A stretch of 64,000 bases of DNA from Halobacteriales archaeon SW_8_68_21. GTDB lineage: Archaea; Halobacteriota; Halobacteria; Halobacteriales; Haloferacaceae. The position numbers and the translations under genes are program-made. Below the pieces are notes generated by a model. The model was not told where the DNA came from and did no database searches. It was given only the letters and a program-made list of their open reading frames with translations. Each line of letters begins with the position of its first letter. The first letter of the stretch is position 1. Shown piece after piece: positions 47,777 to 57,805 of the stretch. The stretch spans positions 12,108 through 76,107 of the forward strand of contig PXST01000002.1 of the NCBI GenBank assembly GCA_003023405.1. The letters run 5' to 3'.

Positions 47777-49365
47777 TGCTCGAACCGATCAAGGAGAACT
47801 GGCGGATCCTGCTGCTCGTCGTCGTCGTGATCGGTGCCACGGTGGCGCTGTTCGCGCCCGGATTCGGCCCGGAGCCTGCCCCCGGCGAAGACACGAGTGA
47901 GGCCCGAGAAGGGATTACGAACCTCCAGTATGGACTGGACCTGGCGGGCGGGACGCGGATCCGCGCGCCGCTGTCGGGATACACCGCGACCGATGTCGCG
48001 TTCGAGGGTGACGGCCCGGCGACGGTCGCGGAGGCGGTCGCCGCCGAACTCGACAATGCCTCGGCGCGGAACGTCGGGGCCGTTCCCGGCGAGCGGGCCG
48101 TGGAGGTCACGGAGCCGTCCGTCACCGAAGACCAGTTCAGGCGGGCGATGGACGCCAGCGGCTACGAGTACGGCGACGTTCGCGAGGGCGTCACGCAGGA
48201 GACGCGCGACGAGACGATGAACGTCATTCAGGGGAAGATCAACGAGGCGGGGCTCTCGGGCGGCAGCGTCCAACAGATCCAGTCGATCACCGGCGAGTAC
48301 TTCATCCTCGTCGAAGTGCCCGGCGAGGGGCGGCAGGACGTGGTCGACCTCCTCGAGGAGCGCGGGACCGTCCGGATCGACATCGCGTACGCCGACGGGA
48401 ACCGGACCGCCGTCGACGAGGGCGTGTTGGTACAAAAAAACTTCGACGACATCGGGACCGCCACACAGAGCAACCGGGGCACGGGGTCGTACGTCCCCGT
48501 CACGGTCCGTAACTCCGGGGAGAGCGGGCAGTCCCCGGCCAACACCTTCCAGGACGCCGTGGTCCAGCGCGGCTTCCCCGACGCGTACAACACCCGATCC
48601 GACCGATGTGAGTACGTCAACGGGTCGCTCACCGGCGAGCGGAACCCGTGCCTGCTGCTCGTCGTCAACGACGAGGTCGTCAACTCCTTCGGGATGGACT
48701 CGGGGCTCGCGGACAGCATGGGCGACGGCTCGTGGGCTGAGACCGGTCGGTTCCGGCTCACGACCGGCGAGTTCAGCGAGGCCCAGACCATCTCGCTGAA
48801 CCTCCGCGCCGGCGCACTCCCGGCCGACCTCGACATCAGCGGCGAGGGGACCTCCTCGTCCATCTCGGCCTCGCAGGGGGAGAACTTCCGGACGTACTCG
48901 CTCGTCATCGGGGTTCTCTCGGTGTTCGCCGTCGCGGGGATGGTGTTCCTCCGCTACCGCGAGCCGCGCGTCGCCCTGCCGATGATCGTCACGGCGCTGG
49001 CCGAGGTGTATGCGCTGCTCGGGTTCGCCGCGCTGCTCGGGTACCCGCTCGAACTCGCGGTGATCGCGGGCTTCATCGCGGTCGTCGGGACCGGCGTCGA
49101 CGACCTCGTCATCATCGCCGACCAGGTGATGAGCGAGGGCGACGTGAGCTCGCGGACCGTGTTCGACTCGCGGTTCCGTCAGGCCTTCTGGGTCATCGGC
49201 GCGGCCGCGGCCACGACCATCATCGCGATGTCGCCGCTCATGGTGCTCTCGCTCGGGGATCTCTCCGGGTTCGCCATCTTCACCATCCTCGGCGTACTGA
49301 TCGGCGTGCTGGTCACCCGCCCCGCGTACGGAGACATCCTCCGCCGCCTGCTAACGGTCAGGTGA
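47776..49365 (+). CDS. secD: Protein translocase subunit SecD
   Basis: LQYGLDLAGGTRIRAPL, AVVGTGVDDLVIIADQVMSEG; TGATG overlap with secF. Confidence 0.92.
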   Translation: MLEPIKENWRILLLVVVVIGATVALFAPGFGPEPAPGEDTSEAREGITNLQYGLDLAGGTRIRAPLSGYTATDVAFEGDGPATVAEAVAAELDNASARNVGAVPGERAVEVTEPSVTEDQFRRAMDASGYEYGDVREGVTQETRDETMNVIQGKINEAGLSGGSVQQIQSITGEYFILVEVPGEGRQDVVDLLEERGTVRIDIAYADGNRTAVDEGVLVQKNFDDIGTATQSNRGTGSYVPVTVRNSGESGQSPANTFQDAVVQRGFPDAYNTRSDRCEYVNGSLTGERNPCLLLVVNDEVVNSFGMDSGLADSMGDGSWAETGRFRLTTGEFSEAQTISLNLRAGALPADLDISGEGTSSSISASQGENFRTYSLVIGVLSVFAVAGMVFLRYREPRVALPMIVTALAEVYALLGFAALLGYPLELAVIAGFIAVVGTGVDDLVIIADQVMSEGDVSSRTVFDSRFRQAFWVIGAAAATTIIAMSPLMVLSLGDLSGFAIFTILGVLIGVLVTRPAYGDILRRLLTVR

Positions 49366-49643
49366 CCGGCGACCGGAGAGAGTCCGCCTCCGGACACTCT
49401 GTCACGCTTCGTCGTTCCTTCACGCGCCGCTCCTTCTCGCGCCGCTCCTTCTCCCGTCGCGATGAGGTATCTCGCGTTCGTCGTCCGCGTCGCCCTTTCG
49501 GGGCGTCGCGACAATCGGGCAGTTCTGTCGCAGATATCGACGCGAGTCTTGCGTTCGTTGTCTGGAGCGGACGAAAAGCCGCGTCCCTCACGAGGCGAAC
49601 GCGTATCCGACAAACTATTAATTTAGACCAGTCAAAACCGTCC

Positions 49644-50348
49644 ATGCCCACCGACGCCGTCGAGGATTATCTCAAGGCGGTCTATCGGATCGAGTCGCGG
49701 AGCGGCCCCCCCGTTTCGACCTCGCAGATCGCGGAGGCGCTGGAGAAGACCCCCGCGACCGTGACGAGCATGGTGGAGACGCTCGCCGACCGCGGACTGC
49801 TCTCGCGGGAGAAGTACACGGGGGTCGAACTCACACCCGCCGGCGAGGTCGCCGCGCTGGAGGTCGTGCGTCGACATCGACTGATCGAGGCGTTCCTCGC
49901 GGAGCAGTTGGACTACGGGCCGACCGAGGTCCACGACGAGGCCGACGCGCTCGAACACCACGTCAGCGAGGAGTTCACGCGGCGGGTCGAGCGCCTCCTC
50001 GATTATCCGGCGGCCGACCCCCACGGAGACCCGATCCCGCCGGCGGACCTGTCGACGCCGGACGGCTCCGAGACGACGCTCGTCGCGGCGCTGGAGCCGG
50101 GCGAACGGGGGACGGTCGTCCGCGTGAGCGACCGCGACCCCGACGTGTTGGAGTTCCTCGTCGACGCAAACATCACGCCCGGAACGACCGTCGAGGTCGC
50201 CGATGTCAGGTCGTTCGGACTGGTTACGCTCTTAACCGATGACGGGGCCGAACACAGCCTCCCGGAGGCGGTCGCGGACCGCGTGTACGTCCGCCGCGCG
50301 GCGGATTCGACGGCGACGACGGACGGACAGGAGGCGGGTGACGCATGA
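49644..50348 (+). CDS. DtxR/MntR-family metal-dependent regulator
   Basis: VEDYLKAVYRIESRSGPPVSTSQIAEALEKTPATVTSMVETLADRGLL and FeoA/SH3-like C-domain. Confidence 0.92.
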   Translation: MPTDAVEDYLKAVYRIESRSGPPVSTSQIAEALEKTPATVTSMVETLADRGLLSREKYTGVELTPAGEVAALEVVRRHRLIEAFLAEQLDYGPTEVHDEADALEHHVSEEFTRRVERLLDYPAADPHGDPIPPADLSTPDGSETTLVAALEPGERGTVVRVSDRDPDVLEFLVDANITPGTTVEVADVRSFGLVTLLTDDGAEHSLPEAVADRVYVRRAADSTATTDGQEAGDA

Positions 50349-51055
50349 CCGGCTACGTCGAGATAATCGCCGTCGCGTTCGCCGCTCAGCTCGCCGTGTT
50401 GCCGGGCGAGAAGGCCCAACTGATGATCGCGGGACTCGCGACGAAGTACGACCCAAAGGTCGTCGTCGCCGCTGCGGGGTCCGCGTTCGCCGGCTGGACC
50501 GCGGTCGAGATCGCGTTCGGACAGGCCCTCCAGTCGGCGCTCCCGCCGCTCGCGCTGGACGCGGTGACTGTGGTGCTGTTCTTTGCCTTCGCGGTCCTGC
50601 TGTACCGCTCCGCCCCGTCGCGCGAAGCGGCGGGTGACGGGAGGGGCGAAGAGCGCACCGACGGCGGACTGGCGGCGTTCGACGACCCCTCGCTTCCTGG
50701 ATGTCTCGACCGGTACAGCGGGTCTCTCGGGGGATTCCTTCCCATCTTCGCGCTCACCGCGACCGGCGAGTTCGGCGACAAGACCCAGCTCGTCACCATC
50801 GGTCTGGCGGTCCAGTACGGCGCGACCTCCGCCATCTGGGTCGGGGAAATGCTCGCGATCATCCCGGTCAGCCTCGCGAACGCCTACTTCTTCCACGCCT
50901 TCGCGGGGCGGGTCGACATGCGGCTCGCGCACCTCGGCTCCGCGCTGCTTTTCGCCTTCTTCGGTGCGGACACCGTGCTGTCGATTGCGACCGGCTTCTC
51001 GGTGTGGGAGACGTTCGTCGGGGCGGTCGGCGGGGTCGCGGCGGGACTGCTCTGA
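50345..51055 (+). CDS. TMEM165/GDT1 (UPF0016) family cation transporter
   Basis: TGEFGDKTQLVTIGLAVQY motif; degenerate first repeat LPGEKAQLMIAGLA; coupled to regulator. Confidence 0.88.
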   Translation: MTGYVEIIAVAFAAQLAVLPGEKAQLMIAGLATKYDPKVVVAAAGSAFAGWTAVEIAFGQALQSALPPLALDAVTVVLFFAFAVLLYRSAPSREAAGDGRGEERTDGGLAAFDDPSLPGCLDRYSGSLGGFLPIFALTATGEFGDKTQLVTIGLAVQYGATSAIWVGEMLAIIPVSLANAYFFHAFAGRVDMRLAHLGSALLFAFFGADTVLSIATGFSVWETFVGAVGGVAAGLL

Positions 51056-51090
51056 CACGCTGAGGAGGCCCGCTCGCCCTCCACGACCGG

Positions 51091-51801
51091 TCAGAACTCG
51101 TCTAACGCCGACTGCTCGGCGGCCGCCAGCGCGTCCTCGCAGGTGGCCCACGACTCGCGCGCACAGTCCGGCAGCGTCTCGTGGTCGCCGACGTACGCGG
51201 CGATGAACGACCGGGTGGCCGGGTCGCTCGGGTAGCCGCTGCCGATGTCGTCGTACTCGGGGTACGTGGCGTCGACGGCCACCATCGCGGCGTCGCGGGT
51301 CACCTTGGCGACGACGCTCGCGGCACCGACGAGCGGGTCGTTCTCGTCAGCCCCGTGTGCGGCAGTCACGTCGACCGAGGGAACGGAATCACCGTCCTCC
51401 GGTCGTTCTCCGTTCTCGCCCTCCGCGACGAACTCGCGGAGCCGCCGCGCGAACCGCTCCTCGCTGGTGTCGCCCGCGTCGGCGACGACGCGGACCGGCT
51501 CGGCGACCCCGGCGGGGCGGTCGGCGAGCGCCGCCCGGACCGCCCGCGCCTGTCCGCGGACGGTGAGCGTGTTCATGTCGGTGTCTGGACGGTCGATCTC
51601 GGCCGGCTCGACGCGGGCGACGCCGACGGCGACATCGGGGTCCTCCCCGAGGGCCGCCGCCATCGACTCGCGTCTCGCCGGGGCGATCCGCTTTGAGTCG
51701 TCCACGTCGCCTGGGAGGCCCGCGGGGTCAGCGATCACCGCGGCCGCGACCATCGGTCCGAGCGCGGGTCCCTTGCCGGCTTCGTCGACGCCGAGGTACA
51801 C
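51091..51801 (-). CDS. rnhB: Ribonuclease HII
   Basis: YLGVDEAGKGPALGPMV, DDSKRIAPARRE, GSGYPSDPATRSFI. Confidence 0.93.
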   Translation of the reverse strand: MYLGVDEAGKGPALGPMVAAAVIADPAGLPGDVDDSKRIAPARRESMAAALGEDPDVAVGVARVEPAEIDRPDTDMNTLTVRGQARAVRAALADRPAGVAEPVRVVADAGDTSEERFARRLREFVAEGENGERPEDGDSVPSVDVTAAHGADENDPLVGAASVVAKVTRDAAMVAVDATYPEYDDIGSGYPSDPATRSFIAAYVGDHETLPDCARESWATCEDALAAAEQSALDEF

Positions 51802-51854
51802 GTGTCGGTAATGGTACGGCGGGGAGAAATACCTTCAGAAAGGCGGACGCGAAC

Positions 51855-52226
51855 TCAGTCGAGCAGGACGGCGCTGACCTGACCGGTCTGGCCGGGTCGC
51901 GAGGTGACGCGCGCGCGGCCGGCGGACGTCTCGATGACCGCACCCTTTGTGACGATGTTCCGGCGGGCGTAGTTGACGTTCGCGGGGTTGTCGACGACGT
52001 TCTCGACCTCGGCCTCGGTGACCTCGCCGCCGTCGGCGACCTGCGCGACGTTCGTCGAGAGCGCGCGGACCTTCTCGTCCGTGCCGCGGGCGTCGATGTA
52101 CTGGAGGCGCGTCTCGTCGACCGTCGTCTCGGCCGGCTCGCGGCCGAGCTGGTGGCGCTTCTTGTTCGAGGCGTGCTTGAGTCGGCCGCCGGTGCGCTTG
52201 CGCGTGGAGCGTCCCTGGTCTTTCAT
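51855..52226 (-). CDS. rps8e: 30S ribosomal protein S8e
   Basis: QGRSTRKRTGGRLKHASNKKRHQLGREP...NPANVNYARRNIVTKGAVIET. Confidence 0.95.
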   Translation of the reverse strand: MKDQGRSTRKRTGGRLKHASNKKRHQLGREPAETTVDETRLQYIDARGTDEKVRALSTNVAQVADGGEVTEAEVENVVDNPANVNYARRNIVTKGAVIETSAGRARVTSRPGQTGQVSAVLLD

Positions 52227-52310
52227 ACGGATATGAACAGCCAGCGAATACTTGAACCGTTCGACTCGTCCCGGCGTGGCGGCGAAACGCGCCGCGCGCG
52301 AACGGCGGCC

Positions 52311-53948
52311 TCAGGCGAACGCGCGCTCGAACGCCCGGACGCTCTCGTCGGTGCCGGCGACGACGAGCTCGTCGCCCCGCTCGATCTGGGTCTCCGGCCC
52401 GATGTCGGTGACGAATTTGTCGTCCCGTTCGATAGCGATGGCGGTACAGCCGGTCCGCTCGCGGACGTTCGCCTCGCCGATCGTCCGGCCGACCAGCGTC
52501 GGCGTCTCGCTCCTGACGATCTCGACGTGGGTGTCTAAGGAGAGCACGTCCCGGTCCGTGAGGACGGCCGACGCCGACATCCGGGCGGTCACGAGCAAGA
52601 GGGAGAGGACGTAGTCCGCGCCGGCGCGGTGCATCTTCGGAACGCTCTCGGGGTCCGCGACCCGCGCCAGTATCTCTACGTTCGGGGCGAGGTCGCGGAC
52701 CACGAGGGTTGCGAACTCGGTGGTCGCGTCGTCCGGGAGCGCGAGGACGACGGTCTGGGCGTCGGCGACGCCGGCCGCCCGCAGCGTCTCCGGGTCGGTC
52801 GCGTCGCCGACGATGTCGACAGCCTCGCCGTCCTCCCGGTCGATGACGGTGACGGGGAGGTCGGCGGCCCCGAGCGCGTCCGCGACCGTCTTCCCGACCC
52901 GTCCGTGGCCGACGACGACCGTCTCGCCAGCGCCGAACCGCCGCGACGCGGAGTTGGTCAGATCGACGAGCCGCTCCACCTGTCCCTTGGTCCCCGAGAC
53001 GAGCAGGACGGTACCGGCCGACAGCGTCGCGTCCGGCGGCGGTGCCGCCTCGAACGCCCCGCTGAACCACGCACCGATCACGTCGACCCCGGTCCGCTCG
53101 CCGATCCGGCTCCCGGCGAGCGTCGACCCGGCGAGGCCGCTCCCGTGGTGGACCGAGACCTCCGCGATCCGCAGCGACTCGCCGATCGCGACCGCCTCGT
53201 CGAGGTCGGTCCGCACGGCCGTCGTCACCTTCGAGGCGAGGCGCTCGCCCAGCAGCGACCGCGGGGAAAGCACCTCGTCGGCCCCGGCGAGCCGGTGGTA
53301 CCGCTCGCGGCCGGGGTCTTTGACGACGCTTATGACGCGGACGTCCGTCGACAGCTCCTTCGCGGCGAGGACGATGCTGGCGTCCACGCGGTCGGAGACG
53401 TCGGTGACCAGCGCGCGCGCCGACCCGAGGTGTGCCCCTTCCAGCCCCGCGGTCGTCTCGGGGTCGGCGCGGATCACCCTGTGGCCGGCCTCGTACAGCG
53501 CCAGCGCGCGGTCGGGATCCGGCTCGACGACCACGTACGGGACGCCTTCGGACTCGAACTCGTCGAGTAGCGCGTCGGAGCGCGTGGTGTCGGAACGGAC
53601 CACGACGTGCCCCGTCGCGTCGTCCTGAAGCGACCGGGGGGCGGTCGTCGAGAAGACGGACTCGAGGAGCGGAGTGGCGACGACCGGCAGCGCGCCGATG
53701 AGAAGCATCATGCCGACCAGATCCATGACGGCGATGAACGCGTGCATCTCCTGGCTCTGCCAGTCGGCGGCGTCGCCGCCGAAGCCGGTCGTGGTGAACA
53801 TCTCGATCGCGAACTGGAACGACTCGGTCAGCGTGCGCGGGTCGCTCTCGAACACGCGCATCCCCCACCGGTAGGTGAACGCGGTGAACGCGAGTACGAC
53901 ACCGAGGAACGCGACGTACGACACCACGCGACGCTTCCACGAGTCCAT
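52311..53948 (-). CDS. K+ channel family protein with two TrkA-N/TrkA-C regions
   Basis: Pore-like FTTTGFGG, VVVGHGRVGKTVADAL Rossmann motif, TrkA-C tail. Confidence 0.88.
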   Translation of the reverse strand: MDSWKRRVVSYVAFLGVVLAFTAFTYRWGMRVFESDPRTLTESFQFAIEMFTTTGFGGDAADWQSQEMHAFIAVMDLVGMMLLIGALPVVATPLLESVFSTTAPRSLQDDATGHVVVRSDTTRSDALLDEFESEGVPYVVVEPDPDRALALYEAGHRVIRADPETTAGLEGAHLGSARALVTDVSDRVDASIVLAAKELSTDVRVISVVKDPGRERYHRLAGADEVLSPRSLLGERLASKVTTAVRTDLDEAVAIGESLRIAEVSVHHGSGLAGSTLAGSRIGERTGVDVIGAWFSGAFEAAPPPDATLSAGTVLLVSGTKGQVERLVDLTNSASRRFGAGETVVVGHGRVGKTVADALGAADLPVTVIDREDGEAVDIVGDATDPETLRAAGVADAQTVVLALPDDATTEFATLVVRDLAPNVEILARVADPESVPKMHRAGADYVLSLLLVTARMSASAVLTDRDVLSLDTHVEIVRSETPTLVGRTIGEANVRERTGCTAIAIERDDKFVTDIGPETQIERGDELVVAGTDESVRAFERAFA

Positions 53949-54086
53949 CGATACGCCATACGGCGGCACCACACAAAAGCGGGCGGCATCGCGGCCGTCC
54001 GCCGACGCCGGGCAGCGACGGGGGGCGCAGCGGCCGTCGTCGGACGATGTTCGATCCTTTAAGTTCGGAGGGGCGAACCGTCAGGC

Positions 54087-54485
54087 ATGGTGCGGGATCC
54101 GTCGCAAGGCCCGGAGCCGCCGTCGGTCGACGAGGTGCTCGACGCGCTGGCCGACGACGCGGCCCGTCGGATCGTCGCGGCGCTCACCGAGCCGAAGACC
54201 GCGAGCGAGCTCTCCGAGGAGTGTGACATTCCCCTGTCGACGACCTACCGGAAGTTAGAGAAGCTCACCGACGCCTCCCTGCTGGCGGAGTCGACCGACA
54301 TCCGGCGGGATGGACAACACACGACGCGGTACTCGGTTTCGTTCGACGCCGTCGCCGTCTCCGTCGACGACGGCGCGGAGAACGCCGAGGACCGTCGCGA
54401 GTTCGACGTGGAGTTCTCTCGGCCCGAGCGGACCCGAGACGAGCGACTGGCCGACCTGTGGTCTGAGCTACGAGAGGAAACATGA
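54087..54485 (+). CDS. Winged-helix transcriptional regulator (ArsR-like)
   Basis: VDEVLDALADDAARRIVAALTEPKTASELSEECDIPLSTTYRKLEKL. Confidence 0.88.
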   Translation: MVRDPSQGPEPPSVDEVLDALADDAARRIVAALTEPKTASELSEECDIPLSTTYRKLEKLTDASLLAESTDIRRDGQHTTRYSVSFDAVAVSVDDGAENAEDRREFDVEFSRPERTRDERLADLWSELREET

Positions 54486-54760
54486 ACCCGTATATCAACC
54501 TGACGATCATCGCCGCAAAGACCGCCATCTTGGTGCTCGGTGGCAGCATCACCTACTACGCGCTCCGCGCGTACGACCGGACTGGAGACCGGTCGCTGCG
54601 GGAACTCGGCATCGGATTCGGCGTCGTCACCGTCGGGGCGCTGCTGGGCGGCGTCTCTCACCAGATCATCGGGGCCGGCCTCACGGTGGGGATCGCGATC
54701 GACGGCCTCCTCACGGCCGTCGGCTTCGCCGTCATCGTCTACTCGCTGTACTTGGAGTGA
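54482..54760 (+). CDS. DUF7521-like membrane protein
   Basis: 92 aa, three TM segments, coupled to the wHTH gene. Confidence 0.75.
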   Translation: MNPYINLTIIAAKTAILVLGGSITYYALRAYDRTGDRSLRELGIGFGVVTVGALLGGVSHQIIGAGLTVGIAIDGLLTAVGFAVIVYSLYLE

Positions 54761-54779
54761 CGCCCGGTTCGCGGAAGGG

Positions 54780-54841
54780 GCGGACGGCGCTCGGGAACGC
54801 GCGGACGGCGCTCGGGGACGCGCGGACGGCGCTCGACGACC
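54780..54841. repeat. About three tandem ~21-bp units
   Basis: gcggacggcgctcgggaac / gcgcggacggcgctcggggac / gcgcggacggcgctcgacgac. Confidence 0.8.
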
Positions 54842-54901
54842 CGCAGCGTCGACGCGCGACGAACGGTAGCCTTTTGCGGCGCTCGGTCCTCAACTCGCGG
54901 T

Positions 54902-55603
54902 ATGAGCGACGCACGAGAAGAGCTCTCCCGCCGGATCGCCGGCGAGATAACGCTCAGCGACGACCCGGGGGCGACCCTCCGGAAGTGGCGGACCGATTTC
55001 GACGTCTCGCAGACGGAGCTGGCCGACCAGCTCGGCGTCTCCTCGTCGGTCGTCTCCGACTACGAGAGTGGTCGCCGCGAGAGTCCGGGGATCGGGGTCG
55101 TGCGTCGGACCGTTGACGGGCTTCTCGACATCGACGAGCGTCGGGGCGGCGGGCGGCTCCGCCAGCACGCCAGGGTGCTCTCGGCCGGGTTCGAGAGCGA
55201 CATCGTCCACGACCTCCGTGAGTACTCGACGGCGGTCCCGTTAGAGGAGTTCTACGAGGCGATGGACGCGACGGAGATCGTCCGCGGCGAACACGACCAT
55301 GTCAACGGCCACACGGTGATCGACTCGATCCAAGCGATCACGCGGCTGTCGAGCGAGGAGTTCTACCGGCTGTACGGCCAGTCGACGAACCGCGCGCTCG
55401 TGTTCACGCAGGTGACCCGCGGGGAGTCCCCGCTCGTCGCGCTGCGAGTCGTGAGTCCGACGCCGAACGCGGTCGTGCTTCACGGGATCGAGGACGGCGA
55501 CCTGTGGGACCACGCCGCCGACCTCGCCCGCGTCGACGGCGTCTCGCTGGCGACCTCGAACCGCGACCTCGACGACTGCCTCGCGGACCTCCAGACGCTG
55601 TGA
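54902..55603 (+). CDS. XRE-type helix-turn-helix transcriptional regulator
   Basis: LRKWRTDFDVSQTELADQLGVSSSVVSDYESGRRESPGI. Confidence 0.9.
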   Translation: MSDAREELSRRIAGEITLSDDPGATLRKWRTDFDVSQTELADQLGVSSSVVSDYESGRRESPGIGVVRRTVDGLLDIDERRGGGRLRQHARVLSAGFESDIVHDLREYSTAVPLEEFYEAMDATEIVRGEHDHVNGHTVIDSIQAITRLSSEEFYRLYGQSTNRALVFTQVTRGESPLVALRVVSPTPNAVVLHGIEDGDLWDHAADLARVDGVSLATSNRDLDDCLADLQTL

Positions 55604-55706
55604 GGACGGCGAGTCCGTCGGCGTCGTCCGTGCCGACGACTTCGGTCCCGTCCGGTCCGACTGCCGAACCGCGGACCTGAAACCGCGGGCGACCGTTGGA
55701 CCGGGT

Positions 55707-56255
55707 ATGAGCGACGACTACGCCGAGCGCCTCCGCGCGAACCGCCGGGAGAAAGACGAGTTCTTCGCCGAACACCAGCAGTCGCCGATCCCGCCGGAGC
55801 AGCGCGACGAGTTCGGCGGACTCGACTACTTCGAGCCGGATCCCACCTACCGCATGGAGGCGACCGTCACCGTCCACGACGAGCCGGAGCCGGTCGAGAT
55901 GGAGACGACCGCGAGCAACCCGGTCCGGTACCTCCGAGTCGTCACCTTCGCGTTCGAGGTCGGCGGCGAGGAACACACGCTCGCGGGCTACCGACAGGAG
56001 GGGGACGACGGGCCGGTCTTCGTCCCCTTCCGCGACAAGACGACGGGCCAACAGACCTACCGGCAAGGCCGGTACATGGAGCTTACGCCCGAGCGAGACC
56101 TCGACGACGGCAACACCGTCGTCGTCGTCGACTTCAACCTCGCGTACAGCCCCTTCTGTGCCTACAACGAAACGTTCTCCTGTCCGCTCCCGCCGGAGGA
56201 AAACTGGCTGGAGACCGTGATCCCCGCGGGCGAGCGGACGCCGGACCTCGGCTGA
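55707..56255 (+). CDS. DUF1684 family protein
   Basis: EHTLAGYRQEGDDGPVFVPFRDKTTGQQTY...DFNLAYSPFCAYNETFSCPLPPEENWL. Confidence 0.88.
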   Translation: MSDDYAERLRANRREKDEFFAEHQQSPIPPEQRDEFGGLDYFEPDPTYRMEATVTVHDEPEPVEMETTASNPVRYLRVVTFAFEVGGEEHTLAGYRQEGDDGPVFVPFRDKTTGQQTYRQGRYMELTPERDLDDGNTVVVVDFNLAYSPFCAYNETFSCPLPPEENWLETVIPAGERTPDLG

Positions 56256-56346
56256 TCGCGAGCCGAACGGCTCCGTACGGTCGAAACGGATCGGTCGGAA
56301 AAATCGGGGTCAGCGTTCGGGTCGTTGCCGGCCCGCCGCGGTCGGT

Positions 56347-56895
56347 CTATTCGAGCGTCTCGCTCGTGACGAGCGTGTCGTCTTCGAGGTAGTGTTCGAT
56401 GTGGTGACCGTGTTCCTCGACGGTTTCGAGGATCTCGCGGAGCTGTTCCTCGGTGGTGTAGTCGCCGAGGTTGTTAGCGAGCTGGATGTGCTCGCGGAGC
56501 TGCTCGGTGATGTCGCCGAAGATTTCGAGGTCGTGTTCCAGCGATGTGCGGATGTCGTAGGCGTCGGCGTCTTCGGAGGTCACGGGCGCGTGCTCCTCGT
56601 AGTTCGCGCCGCCGGAGAGGGGCACGCCGCCGAGCGCCTGCGCGCGCTCTGCGAGCACGTCAGCGTCCTCTTCGAGGTCGACCGCGACCTCGCCGAGGTA
56701 CTCGTGGATGCCGAGGAACTCAGCGCCCTCGACGAGCCAGTGGTGCTTTTTGATCTGGTGGTAGAGGACGTACGTCGCGGCCAGATCGTTGTTGAGCGCG
56801 TCGACGAGCTGTTCGGCCTTCTCCTCGGGGACGCGGAGCGCTTCGCTCTCGTGAACGTCGCCGTACCGTTGTCGGGCCTGCTTTTGGGTACTCAT
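56347..56895 (-). CDS. dpsA: DNA starvation/stationary phase protection protein
   Basis: ALNNDLAATYVLYHQIKKHHWLVEGAEFLGIHEYLGEVAVDLEEDADVLAERAQALGGVPLS. Confidence 0.92.
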   Translation of the reverse strand: MSTQKQARQRYGDVHESEALRVPEEKAEQLVDALNNDLAATYVLYHQIKKHHWLVEGAEFLGIHEYLGEVAVDLEEDADVLAERAQALGGVPLSGGANYEEHAPVTSEDADAYDIRTSLEHDLEIFGDITEQLREHIQLANNLGDYTTEEQLREILETVEEHGHHIEHYLEDDTLVTSETLE

Positions 56896-56975
56896 TTCGC
56901 TTGTGTATAGGCGCGCGACCCACTTAACGGTTACTACGGTAGAAACTACTCTTTCGTTATTAACAAAATTATTTT

Positions 56976-57788
56976 CTACGCGCCGTCCACGGCCCCGACG
57001 AGGTCCCGCTGTGTGGCGAGCGTGTCGCGGTTGAGCGTCGCGGTCAGCGTCGTCGGCTCCCGGTCTAGTTCATCCGCGACCGCCCCGTCGGGCCGCGCGA
57101 TGAGGGAGTTGCCGGCGTACGCGGCTTCGGCGGCTTCCCGGCGACCGCCCGCGGTCCCGGTCCGGCCGGCACCGACGACCCACCTGACGCCGTCGAGCGC
57201 GCGGTCGCGGCACAGGAGCCGCCAGTTCGCGGCGTGGTCCGCGGGCCACGCTCCGACGACGACCAGCGCATCGACCGCGCGCTCGGCGAACCACGCGCTC
57301 TCCGCGACGAAGTTGAGGTCGTAACAGGTCAACAGGCCGGTCGGGCCGGCGGCCGTCTCGACGACGACGCGGTCGTCCCCCGGCTCGACCCACTCGCCTT
57401 CTTCGTCCCACAGGTGTCGCTTGCGGTAGACGGAGGCCGCCCCGCGGTCGTCGGTCGGGGACCGGTCCGGGGGCGGGACGTGCGCGGTCGCGTTGTACGC
57501 GGTTCCTCCCTCCCGTTCCGCGTACCCCGCTATCACGGCCGCGTCGGCCGCTTCGGCGACGGTTTCGAGTCGTCTGTGCGCCTCGTCCCGCCGGAGCGCG
57601 GCCGCCTTGAGGCGCTCGTCGGCCGCGAATCCCGTGAGCGCGTACTCGGGGAAGACGACGAGGTCGACGGCCGGAGAGAGAGCGGCGGCGCGGCTCTGGA
57701 TCCGGTCGACGTTCGCTTCGACGTCGAGGTCGTCGACGGATATCTGCGGGACGGCGACGGTCGGGTCATCGGGTGATCGGTCGCTCAC
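56976..57788 (-). CDS. Carbon-nitrogen hydrolase family protein
   Basis: VVFPEYALTG, YRKRHLWDEEGEWVEPGD, LLTCYDLNFVAESAWF. Confidence 0.88.
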   Translation of the reverse strand: MSDRSPDDPTVAVPQISVDDLDVEANVDRIQSRAAALSPAVDLVVFPEYALTGFAADERLKAAALRRDEAHRRLETVAEAADAAVIAGYAEREGGTAYNATAHVPPPDRSPTDDRGAASVYRKRHLWDEEGEWVEPGDDRVVVETAAGPTGLLTCYDLNFVAESAWFAERAVDALVVVGAWPADHAANWRLLCRDRALDGVRWVVGAGRTGTAGGRREAAEAAYAGNSLIARPDGAVADELDREPTTLTATLNRDTLATQRDLVGAVDGA

Positions 57789-57805
57789 GTCGACCCCTTC
57801 AGCGC

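Noticed and set aside
51835-53976. 713-aa minus-strand ORF
   Set aside because: Arg/Gly/Ala-rich antisense or shifted-frame reading over rps8e and the K+ channel gene; typical GC-rich spurious ORF.
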